From SCTD01 sp036675425 (lineage in GTDB: Bacteria; Actinomycetota; Actinomycetes; Mycobacteriales; SCTD01): 29,206 bases of DNA. The DNA is taken from the NCBI GenBank assembly GCA_036675425.1, contig JAKFFB010000209.1, positions 1-29,206 on the forward strand. Reading direction: 5' to 3'. This document shows positions 23,257 through 29,206 of this stretch, piece after piece (position 1 is the stretch's first letter; the number at the start of each line of letters is the position of its first letter). The notes under the pieces were generated by a model that saw only the letters and a list, made by a program, of their open reading frames with translations, searched no databases and was not told the DNA's origin. Position numbers and translations under genes: made by a program.

Positions 23257-23982
23257 CTAGTGCCGGGGGTCGTCCTGCGCCGGGGTGACCGGCGCAGGGA
23301 GCCCCGCCGGGAAGGTCGCTCCCCGCATCGCCAGGGTGATCCGGTCCTCGTCGAGGCGGCGCCGCCGCGAGGTGTCCCACGGGCGCTCCCAGCCGCCGAT
23401 CGACAGCAGCTTGTCGAGCAGGCCGGCGGTGAAGCCCCACACCAGCAGGTCGCTCACCTCGAAGGCCGGTCCGATCCAGCCGCTCGGGTGGTGCACCTGG
23501 AGCCGGTTGGCGGGGTCGACCAGCTCCGCGATCGGCGCCCGCGCGACGGCGGCGACCTCCGCCTCGTCGACCACGTCGACGGCGTGCGGGTCGCGCCACC
23601 AGGCGATGACGGGGTGCACCACGAAGCCCGAAGGCGGCAGGAACAGCGCGGGCAGCTGGCCGATCACCTCGACGCTCGACCGCTCGAGGCCGACCTCCTC
23701 CTCGGCCTCGCGCAGGGCGGCGTTGACCGGTCCCTCGCCTGCCGGGTCGCCGTCCTCGGGGTCGAGGGCGCCGCCGGGGAAGGCCGGCTGGCCGGCGTGC
23801 GACCGCATGGTGCGCGCCCGCTCGATGAGCAGGACGTCCGGGCCGCTCACCCCCTCGCCGAACAGCACGAGCACCGCGGAGTGCCGGCCACCCGACGGCG
23901 GGGGCAGGAAGCGGCTGAGATCCTCGCCGCGCACCTCGGGCAGCCGGCGCTCGAGCTCGGCCAGCCAGTCGGGACGGCTCAC
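23257..23982 (-). CDS. NUDIX hydrolase, CoA pyrophosphatase type (NudL/UPF0035-like)
   Basis: 241 residues. The Nudix box extends over 70-99, with GG at 70-71 and REAEEEVGL at 91-99. It is preceded by LLIERARTMRSHAGQPAFPGG, the UPF0035/CoA-type signature (LLTxR...LRxHxGQxxFPGG). A helical C-terminal stretch DLLVWGFTAGLLDKLL (about 200) is also typical. It likely cleaves CoA and its derivatives to 4'-phosphopantetheine and 3',5'-ADP, or a related nucleotide diphosphate. Equivalent of Rv3672c. Its GTG at 23982 overlaps the TlpA stop as GTGA. The CoA link is interesting next to acs but they are in separate operons. Confidence 0.9.
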   Translation of the reverse strand: MSRPDWLAELERRLPEVRGEDLSRFLPPPSGGRHSAVLVLFGEGVSGPDVLLIERARTMRSHAGQPAFPGGALDPEDGDPAGEGPVNAALREAEEEVGLERSSVEVIGQLPALFLPPSGFVVHPVIAWWRDPHAVDVVDEAEVAAVARAPIAELVDPANRLQVHHPSGWIGPAFEVSDLLVWGFTAGLLDKLLSIGGWERPWDTSRRRRLDEDRITLAMRGATFPAGLPAPVTPAQDDPRH

Positions 23983-24575
23983 AGCACGACGCCCAGGTGC
24001 TGCTGGACGAGTCGCTCGATCTCGGCCACGTCGTCGAACTTCCCGCTCCGCTTGTGCACCACCCGACCCGAGGCGTCGAGGAACAGCGTCACCGGCGGGC
24101 CCGGGCGGAAGGCGCGGAAGACCTCGCCCTGGTCGTCCACCACGCTCGGCCAGCGCATCCCGAACTGGCGGGCGAACTCCAGCGCGCTGGTCTGCGAGTC
24201 CTGGGTCAGCACGCCGACCAGGCCGACCCGGTCGCCGGCCCGCTCGGCGAAGGCCGCGAGGTCCGGCACCTCCTCCACGCACGGCGGGCACCAGGTCGCC
24301 CACACGTTGACCAGCGTCGGCCGGCCGGGCGCGGTCGACGTGAGCGCGACGTCCGGGCCTCCGCCGAGGCAGGGCAGCACCAGGTCGGGCAGCTCCGGGC
24401 CGAGCCCCTCCGGGCAGGCCGCCAGGTCGGCCGCCTCGCGCAGCTCGACGACCCGGGGGTCCGGAGCGGCGGCCGGCTCGCCCTCGGCGGCCCGCACCGC
24501 GAAGGCCCCGCCCAGCAGCAGCACCACGCCCACGAGCCCGGCCCACTGCCCCCGGGACAGCCGGGCCGCCGTCAC
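23979..24575 (-). CDS. TlpA/ResA-family membrane-anchored thioredoxin
   Basis: 198 residues. An N-terminal membrane anchor (about 11-28) exports a thioredoxin fold to the cell-surface side. The redox motif is WATWCPPC with Cys96 and Cys99, and the cis-proline loop is GPPVTLF. Two further cysteines, C54 and C69, lie before the fold and could form a structural disulfide. The GTG at 24575 overlaps the nth stop as GTGA. Equivalent of Rv3673c. Such proteins reduce or isomerise extracytoplasmic disulfides, for example in cytochrome c maturation; here MarP, which relies on a disulfide, is in the same operon and is an obvious possible client, by inference. Confidence 0.93.
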   Translation of the reverse strand: MTAARLSRGQWAGLVGVVLLLGGAFAVRAAEGEPAAAPDPRVVELREAADLAACPEGLGPELPDLVLPCLGGGPDVALTSTAPGRPTLVNVWATWCPPCVEEVPDLAAFAERAGDRVGLVGVLTQDSQTSALEFARQFGMRWPSVVDDQGEVFRAFRPGPPVTLFLDASGRVVHKRSGKFDDVAEIERLVQQHLGVVL

Positions 24576-25309
24576 GCCGCGCCCTCGACGGGCGCCGGTC
24601 CCTTGACCAGCCGGGCGGCGGCCTCGGGGTCGGTCGGGCCCAGGCCGTACGACGGGCAGAGCGCGGCGATCCCGCACGCGCCGCAGGCGGGCGTGCGCGA
24701 GTGGCACACCCGCCGGCCGTGGAAGATCACGCGGTGGCTGAACATCGTCCAGTCGGCCTTCGGCAGCAGGGCGGCCACCACCGCCTCGACCTTGACCGGG
24801 TCCTCGAGCTCGGTCCAGCCGAAGCGGCGGACCAGCCGGCCGAAGTGGGTGTCGACGGTGAGGCCGGGGACCCCGAAGGCGTTGCCCAGCACGACGTTCG
24901 CGGTCTTGCGGCCGATGCCGGGAAGCCGGACGAGGTCCTCCAGCCGGCCGGGGACCTCGCCGCCGTGGTGCGCGACCAGGGCCGCGCCGAGGCCGATCAG
25001 GCTGCTCGCCTTGTTGCGGAAGAACCCGGTGGGGCGGATCAGGGCCTCGAGCTCCTCGCGGTCCGCAGCGGCGTACGCCGCCGCCGTCGGGTAGCGCGCG
25101 AACAGCGCCGGCGTGACCTCGTTGACCCGCTTGTCGGTGCACTGCGCCGACAGGATCGTGGCGACCGCCAGCTCGAGCGGGGTGGTGAAGTCGAGCTCGC
25201 AGTGGGCGTCGGGGTGCAGGACCGCCAGCTCCCGCGCGATGCGCCGGGCCCGTCGCACCAGGGCCGTCGCGCTGGGGGCCGGGGCTCGCGGAGGAGCGGT
25301 GCCGGCCAT
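24572..25309 (-). CDS. nth: Endonuclease III
   Basis: 245 residues. This DNA glycosylase/AP lyase removes oxidised pyrimidines in base excision repair. The helix-hairpin-helix LPGIGRKTANVV carries catalytic Lys135, and Asp153 lies in TVDTHFGRL. A [4Fe-4S] cluster is bound by C202-x6-C209-x2-C212-x5-C218. The ATG at 25309 is chosen over one at 25354 because a TAGCAT box lies exactly seven bases before it, giving a leaderless message, and the extra 15 residues are not typical. It is the first gene of the operon that ends in marP. Equivalent of Rv3674c. Confidence 0.96.
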   Translation of the reverse strand: MAGTAPPRAPAPSATALVRRARRIARELAVLHPDAHCELDFTTPLELAVATILSAQCTDKRVNEVTPALFARYPTAAAYAAADREELEALIRPTGFFRNKASSLIGLGAALVAHHGGEVPGRLEDLVRLPGIGRKTANVVLGNAFGVPGLTVDTHFGRLVRRFGWTELEDPVKVEAVVAALLPKADWTMFSHRVIFHGRRVCHSRTPACGACGIAALCPSYGLGPTDPEAAARLVKGPAPVEGAA

Positions 25310-25316
25310 GCCGTTG

Positions 25317-25322
25317 ATGCTA
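25317..25322 (-). promoter_or_regulatory. -10 element of a leaderless promoter for nth
   Basis: On the minus strand TAGCAT (TANNNT) ends seven bases before the ATG at 25309. No ribosome-binding sequence precedes this ATG. It would drive the nth-tlpA-NUDIX-marP operon. Confidence 0.5.
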
Positions 25323-25390
25323 CGGCGGGCTGCCTGATGCGCATCCGCACGCACCCAGCCGGGTGATGCGGCTCAAGGAAACCGCCGATC

Positions 25391-25429
25391 GTGACGAGCC
25401 ACCGGGTAGTCGTCACAGAGAGTGACGAC
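25391..25429. promoter_or_regulatory. Array of GTGACGA half-sites upstream of the rsiG-like gene
   Basis: Three copies of GTGACGA occur in alternating orientation: 25391-25397 (forward), 25410-25416 (reverse) and 25422-25428 (forward). The last two form a perfect palindrome, GTCGTCAC-AGAGA-GTGACGAC at 25409-25429. The two forward copies are 31 bases apart, about three helical turns. It ends 17 bases before the ATG, overlapping where the promoter should be, so it looks like an operator. The regulator is unknown. Confidence 0.58.
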
Positions 25430-25446
25430 GGACGGGGAGGCAACTG

Positions 25447-26016
25447 ATGGACGTGCACAGCGGACGACCCGCACTCGGGCTGGCCGACCGTGCCGTCCCG
25501 GACCGGCGCAAGGGCGCCGCGCGCCCGGTGCCGACCCGCAACCCGGACTACGCGCACCTGTCGATCGACGCGCTGCGCGAGTACCGCCGGGCGCTCACCT
25601 CGGAGGAGGGCAAGGTCTCCTACTGGCGCCGCATCCTGCAGGCGCGGCTGGACGTGGTCACCGCCGGCTCCGGCAAGGAGCTGGACCAGGAGCACCTGCG
25701 CCCGGTGCTCACCACCGAGCGCGTCGGCGCCGGCCGGCAGGCGCTCATCGAGGTCCTTCCCGTCGACGACATCCCGCCGCTGCCCAGCCTGGCGGAGCTG
25801 TGGGACCGCAGGGTCGACGCCGACGACGTGGACGGGCAGGCCGTCCTGCAGGCCGACCTCAAGCTCGCCGAGGCGCAGCTGTCGGCCTACCGCAACGCCC
25901 TGCACCGCCGCATCGCCGAGGCGACCGGCGAGCTGATCGCGCGCTACCGCGAGCAGCCGACGCTGTGCCTCACCGCGCTCCCGCTGGACCCGCGGCGCGC
26001 CACCGCCTCCGCCTGA
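25447..26016 (+). CDS. RsiG-like anti-sigma factor (c-di-GMP-binding)
   Basis: 189 residues. RsiG of Streptomyces is an antiparallel coiled coil that, loaded with c-di-GMP, sequesters the sporulation sigma factor WhiG. The RsiG signature E-x3-S-x2-R-x3-Q-x3-D is present intact as E54, S58, R61, Q65, D69. A second helix (about 130-168) has E142, S146 and R149 in the same spacing but His153 and Ala157 in place of Gln and Asp. Between the helices lies a proline-rich hinge (VLPVDDIPPLPSLAEL). The N-terminus is unstructured. A GGAGG six bases upstream supports ATG 25447. An array of palindromic half-sites precedes it. WhiG and other targets are not in this window. Annotation pipelines often call such proteins 'aerial mycelium formation protein'. 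Confidence 0.82.
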   Translation: MDVHSGRPALGLADRAVPDRRKGAARPVPTRNPDYAHLSIDALREYRRALTSEEGKVSYWRRILQARLDVVTAGSGKELDQEHLRPVLTTERVGAGRQALIEVLPVDDIPPLPSLAELWDRRVDADDVDGQAVLQADLKLAEAQLSAYRNALHRRIAEATGELIARYREQPTLCLTALPLDPRRATASA

Positions 26017-26056
26017 TCCGCACCCGACTGCGTGAGACCCGCGCGACGGGGGGATC

Positions 26057-26305
26057 ATGGGTGACGTGACCCTGCTCGCCGTGGCGCTGCTGCTGCCGGT
26101 GCTGCTGCTCGTGCTCATGCTCATGATGGAGCGCGTGGAGCGCCCGCTGCGGCTGGACTCGGTCAGCGAGCAGCTCGAGTCGTTCCTCGACTCGGCCCGC
26201 CCCGACGAGGTCGAGACGTACGTCAGCGAGGGCTTCGCGCCCGCGCTCGAGAGGTACTGGCGCCGGCGCCGCCTGTCGAGCCTGCTGCCCGGTCGTCCCC
26301 GCTGA
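26057..26305 (+). CDS. Small single-pass membrane protein (Rv3675-like)
   Basis: 82 residues. One very hydrophobic N-terminal helix (about 5-24, LLAVALLLPVLLLVLMLMM) precedes a charged cytoplasmic part with SVSEQLESFLDSARPDEVETYVSEGF and a very basic RRRR tract. A G-rich ribosome site lies just upstream of the ATG. Position immediately before crp corresponds to M. tuberculosis Rv3675. No function is known. The short length and lack of conserved catalytic residues suggest a structural or regulatory role. Confidence 0.72.
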   Translation: MGDVTLLAVALLLPVLLLVLMLMMERVERPLRLDSVSEQLESFLDSARPDEVETYVSEGFAPALERYWRRRRLSSLLPGRPR

Positions 26306-26362
26306 CCGCGCGGTGACGTGGAACACTTCGCGGTGGAGCATCCGAGCGGGAGAAGGACGGCC

Positions 26363-27064
26363 TTGAGCAGCAGCACCGGGGACACCGCCGGCGACGACGT
26401 GCTGGCGCGTGCCGGCCTCTTCCAGGGCGTGGCCGAGGAGGCGCGGGACGCGCTGACCTCGGCGCTGAGCTACGCCGACTACACGCGGGGCGAGACCGTC
26501 TTCGCCGAGGGCGAGCAGGGCGACACGCTCTACATCGTGCTGTCCGGCAAGGTGAAGGTCGGCCGCCGCGCCGCCGACGGTCGCGAGAACATGCTGTCGG
26601 TCATGGGGCCGAGCGACATGTTCGGCGAGCTGTCGCTGTTCGACCCCGGCCCGCGGACCGCGACCGCCACCGTCCTCACCGACGCGCGGCTGGCCTCGCT
26701 GGCGCACACCTCGCTGCGGCCGTGGATCAGCGACCGCCCCGAGATCGCCGAGCAGCTGCTGCGGGTGCTGGCCCGACGCCTCCGTCGTACGAACGACGCG
26801 CTCGCCGACCTGATCTTCACCGACGTGCCCGGCCGGGTGGCCAAGGCGCTGCTGGGGCTGGCCGAGCGCTTCGGCACCCAGGAGGCCGACGGGGTGCGCG
26901 TGCACCACGACCTCACCCAGGAGGAGCTGGCCCAGCTGGTCGGCGCCTCCCGCGAGACGGTCAACAAGGCGCTCGCCGACTTCGCCGGCCGCGGCTGGAT
27001 GCGGGTCGACTCGCGCGCCGTCACGATCCTCGACGCCGACCGCCTGAGCCGCCGCGCCCGCTAG
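26363..27064 (+). CDS. crp: Crp/Fnr-family cAMP-responsive regulator
   Basis: 233 residues if translation begins at TTG 26363, which has GGAGAAGGA upstream and brings the length close to mycobacterial Crp (224). GTG 26333 and GTG 26318 are alternatives that add 10 or 15 residues. The cyclic-nucleotide domain (about 15-125) carries the phosphate-binding cassette FGELSLFDPGPRTATA at 87-102, and the DNA-binding helix-turn-helix is LTQEELAQLVGASRETVNKALADF (184-207). The region IFTDVPGRVAKALL is nearly identical to that of M. tuberculosis Crp (Rv3676). It binds TGTGA-N6-TCACA-type sites; two are found in this window, before acs and before DUF485-ActP. It follows the small membrane protein after 57 bases and ends before a strong hairpin. 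Confidence 0.93.
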   Translation: MSSSTGDTAGDDVLARAGLFQGVAEEARDALTSALSYADYTRGETVFAEGEQGDTLYIVLSGKVKVGRRAADGRENMLSVMGPSDMFGELSLFDPGPRTATATVLTDARLASLAHTSLRPWISDRPEIAEQLLRVLARRLRRTNDALADLIFTDVPGRVAKALLGLAERFGTQEADGVRVHHDLTQEELAQLVGASRETVNKALADFAGRGWMRVDSRAVTILDADRLSRRAR

Positions 27065-27093
27065 CCCCGACGCTGATCCAGCGAGCACCTTCA

Positions 27094-27156
27094 TGATCCA
27101 CGCGCATTCTCAGGTGGTTTCGTGCCGAGGAACCACCTCAAGGTGCGCGTGGATCA
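27094..27156. terminator. Nested inverted repeat between crp and the DUF695-like gene
   Basis: Outer arms TGATCCACGCGCA (27094-27106) and TGCGCGTGGATCA (27144-27156) are perfect over 13 bases. Inner arms AGGTGGTT (27112-27119) and AACCACCT (27131-27138) are perfect over eight. The two are separated by imperfectly paired five-base internal loops. It lies 29 bases after the crp stop and 19 bases before the stop of the convergent gene, so it is probably a bidirectional terminator. Confidence 0.7.
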
Positions 27157-27175
27157 CCGGGTGGTGGGGCAGGTG

Positions 27176-27634
27176 TCAGACGGGCAGGACGAGGGGCTCC
27201 TCGCCGTCCTCGAGCCGGCCGGCGATCTCACGCAGGCCCAGCCAGGTCGGGTCCGGCACGAGCGCGACCTGCGCCTCGTGGCTGCCCAGCCCGGGCGGCG
27301 GCGCGTCCGCCCACGCCTCCACGAGCGCGGGGTCACGGACGTAGGCGACGTGCTCGCGCACGCCATCGGCCGTGAGGGTGGCGACCAGCCGGCCGTTCGG
27401 CCCGAGCGCCCGCACGAGCGCCTCGCGCCAGCGACCGAGCACGGCGTGCTCCTCGTCGTACGGCTGACCGTCGGGGTCGGGGTCCTGCAGCATCACCGTG
27501 ACGACCAGCTGGACGCCGAGCTCGGGCCACGGGGCCCCCTCCGCGGCGGCCTCGTCGAGCTCGACGACCACCAGTCCCTCGAGGTCGTCGACCAGCTGCT
27601 CCCACCGGGGTGGCCGGTCGTGCAGACCGGTCAC
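27176..27634 (-). CDS. DUF695-like protein
   Basis: 152 residues, soluble and acidic. Features include ELGVQLVVTVMLQDPDPDGQPYDEE, followed by LVATLTADGVREHVAYVRD and a C-terminal VALVPDPTWLG. The layout 'strand, E-x-x-x-L helix, V-x-x-T-x-x-G-x-R-E-x-x-x-Y' resembles DUF695, which is found beside regulators and in RNase-inhibitor-like contexts. GTG 27634 overlaps the stop of the TPR gene as GTGA, so the two are coupled. Family call is tentative; no function is claimed. Confidence 0.6.
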   Translation of the reverse strand: MTGLHDRPPRWEQLVDDLEGLVVVELDEAAAEGAPWPELGVQLVVTVMLQDPDPDGQPYDEEHAVLGRWREALVRALGPNGRLVATLTADGVREHVAYVRDPALVEAWADAPPPGLGSHEAQVALVPDPTWLGLREIAGRLEDGEEPLVLPV

Positions 27635-29206
27635 GACGCGAGAAGCCTCTCCGTTGCGGCGATCTCGGAGCGCTGCCCGGTGGAGCGGGCGATCTCGAGC
27701 GCCCGCTCGACGGCCTCGTCACCGCCGGCGCGGTCGCCCGCGGCGCGCAGCGAGGAGCCGAGGGCGCGCAGCGCGAGCACCTGCGCCCGGACGTCCTCGC
27801 TCGGGGTGGCCGCCGCCTCCCGCGCGGCGGCGAGCGCCTCGTCGACCCGGCCGAGCTGCAGCAGGATGCCTGCCCGGTGGGCGATCGCCTGCCGCCGGGG
27901 GAACAGCAGCGCCGCGGTCTCCGAGACGGCGAGCGCCGCGTCGATCTCGGCCAGCGCTCCCGGGAGGTTGCCGCGGGCGCGGAGCACCTGGGCGAGCAGG
28001 ACCTTGGCGCCGAGGGTGCCGGAGGGGTGCAGGTCGAGACCGGCGAGCAGCGCGGAGGAGCGCCAGGCCGCGGCCTCGGCGCCGTCGAGGTTGCCGCGGT
28101 CGAGCTCGGCGTAGCCGGCGACGACGAGCGCGAGGCTGGCGGTCACCGGGTAGCGACCCAGCTCGGAGAGGCGGACCGCCTCGGTGAGCAGCTCGACGGC
28201 CTGCTCGGGCTGGTCGGCGCCGCGCGCGGCCATGCCCTGGGCGGTGAGCGCGAGCGACTCGCCCCAGGCGTCGCCCAGTCCGGCGAACTGCTCGCGCGCC
28301 TGCCGGCCCCCCTCGGCCGCCGCCTCCACGTCGCCGAGCTCGGCCGCGGCCAGGGCGTCGATGGTGAGCAGCGCCGCGACGCCCCACCGCTCGCCGATGG
28401 CCTGCCCGAGCGGCAGCACCGACTGCGCCAGCTCGCGGGCCTCCGACAGCCGTCCCTGCAGCAGGCGCACGAAGCCCTCGGTCCCGGCGACCCAGGACAG
28501 CCCGCCGGTGTCCTCCAGGTCGGTGAAGACCTCCGCCGCCTGCTCCAGGGTGCGGTCGGCCAGCGCGTAGTCGCCGCGGGTGGTCGCGCTCCACGCCAGG
28601 TGCTGCAGCGCCCAGCCGGCGCCTCTCGGGTCGTGCACCTGCACGGCCAGCACGTGCGCCTGGCGGAACCGCTCCTCCGCGTCGCGCAGCCGGCCGTCGA
28701 AGTAGTCGAGCAGGCCGAGCTGGCGCAGCGCCTCACCGGCCAGCCGGTCCACGCCCGCCGACGACGCGGCGGCCAGCGCCGAGACGAACGCCTCGCGGGC
28801 CGGCACCACCTGCCCGCGCTTGCGCCGCACCTCGCCGAGCACGACGAGAGCCGCGGCGCGTACGCCGTCCTCGACCGCGTCGAGCGCGCTCCCCAGCTCG
28901 GCCTCGGCCTCGTCGAGCCGGTGCAGCGCGGCCAGGGCCTGGGCGTGACCGACCCGCACCGGGACCACCATCGACAGCGGCAGGCTGGGGTCCTCGAGGG
29001 CCAGCGCGCGGGCCAGCACCTGCTCCGCCACAGGGTTGTCGTCGCGGCCGAGCGCGTCGTGGCCGAGCCGCGCCAGCGCCGCGAAGGCCGTGCCCCGACC
29101 GGTCCACGCCGGGTCCTCGGGCGGCAGGTCCATCTCGGTCGCGAGGCGCACGGCCCGCTCGCCCTGGCTCGCTGCGGCCGCGTCGGCCTCGGCCGACCGG
29201 GCGGCC
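27631..29206 (-). CDS. TPR-repeat protein, C-terminal part (runs off the window)
   Basis: About 524 residues are visible and the frame stays open to the window edge; a GTG at 29151 exists but the preceding residues (AARSAEADAAAASQGERA) continue the same helical character, so the real start is most likely outside. The chain is alanine/leucine/arginine-rich with repeated helix pairs of TPR type, for example RLDEAEAELGSALDAVEDG, LGNLDGAEAAAWRSSALL-like segments and PGALAEIDAALAVSETAALL. This resembles the C-terminal TPR scaffold of actinobacterial AfsR/LuxR-type or adenylate-cyclase-AAA regulators, but any effector domain is outside the window. It ends in a GTGA overlap with the DUF695-like gene. 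Confidence 0.82.
   Translation of the reverse strand, partial: AARSAEADAAAASQGERAVRLATEMDLPPEDPAWTGRGTAFAALARLGHDALGRDDNPVAEQVLARALALEDPSLPLSMVVPVRVGHAQALAALHRLDEAEAELGSALDAVEDGVRAAALVVLGEVRRKRGQVVPAREAFVSALAAASSAGVDRLAGEALRQLGLLDYFDGRLRDAEERFRQAHVLAVQVHDPRGAGWALQHLAWSATTRGDYALADRTLEQAAEVFTDLEDTGGLSWVAGTEGFVRLLQGRLSEARELAQSVLPLGQAIGERWGVAALLTIDALAAAELGDVEAAAEGGRQAREQFAGLGDAWGESLALTAQGMAARGADQPEQAVELLTEAVRLSELGRYPVTASLALVVAGYAELDRGNLDGAEAAAWRSSALLAGLDLHPSGTLGAKVLLAQVLRARGNLPGALAEIDAALAVSETAALLFPRRQAIAHRAGILLQLGRVDEALAAAREAAATPSEDVRAQVLALRALGSSLRAAGDRAGGDEAVERALEIARSTGQRSEIAATERLLAS

Noticed and set aside
25338..25375. Weak hairpin CGCATC...GATGCG between nth and the rsiG-like gene
   Set aside because: Only six outer pairs with a large one-sided internal loop; not convincing as a terminator or riboswitch.

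Overview
The window is a gene-dense chromosomal segment from a very high-GC actinobacterium (Actinomycetota). GTG and TTG starts, 4-base ATGA/GTGA stop/start overlaps and several apparent leaderless genes fit this. From memory, the backbone follows the Mycobacterium tuberculosis order Rv3659c-Rv3676: tadA/cpaF, ssd, 6C RNA, HAD hydrolase, Ms1-type RNA, Fic-like protein, dipeptide-type permeases, acs, holin-like membrane protein, epoxide-hydrolase-like protein, marP, NUDIX, TlpA-like thioredoxin, nth, small membrane protein, crp. It is core chromosome, not an island; I see no mobile elements, tRNA, rRNA or CRISPR. I cannot name the genus.

Layout. (1) 1-3.7 kb: 5' end of a tadA-type secretion ATPase and ssd on the minus strand; a 6C-type small RNA upstream of ssd; an HAD phosphatase on the plus strand; a ~240-nt intergenic RNA candidate at the position of the 6S-like Ms1/MTS2823/scr3559 RNAs; then a Fic-fold protein with a degenerate active-site loop. 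(2) 3.75-9.9 kb: six overlapping or closely spaced plus-strand genes: LytS-type kinase, LytTR regulator, small membrane protein, first SSS symporter, DUF485 protein, ActP-like symporter. This looks like a sensor and uptake module for acetate or related monocarboxylates. (3) 9.9-13.4 kb, minus strand: DUF294 nucleotidyltransferase, membrane-anchored PAS/DEDDh exonuclease, an unknown protein and a DUF4870-like membrane protein. (4) 13.5-19.7 kb: acs, a 26-bp-stem terminator, two divergent peptide-type ABC permeases without partners, nhaA, and a REC-GGDEF diguanylate cyclase. (5) 19.7-25.3 kb: holin-like protein, epoxide hydrolase-like protein and DUF309 on plus; nth-tlpA-NUDIX-marP-SRPBCC on minus. 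(6) 25.4-29.2 kb: an RsiG-like c-di-GMP-binding anti-sigma candidate, a small membrane protein, crp, then a DUF695-like gene and a TPR protein that runs off the window.

Two regulatory threads run through it. CRP-type sites (TGTGA-N6-TCACA-like) lie in front of both acs and the DUF485-ActP pair, and crp itself is in the window, suggesting Crp control of acetate uptake and activation. Separately, a diguanylate cyclase with intact GGEEL and I-site motifs sits about 6 kb from an RsiG-like protein with one perfect and one decayed E-x3-S-x2-R-x3-Q-x3-D motif, suggesting a locus-level link between c-di-GMP synthesis and sensing.
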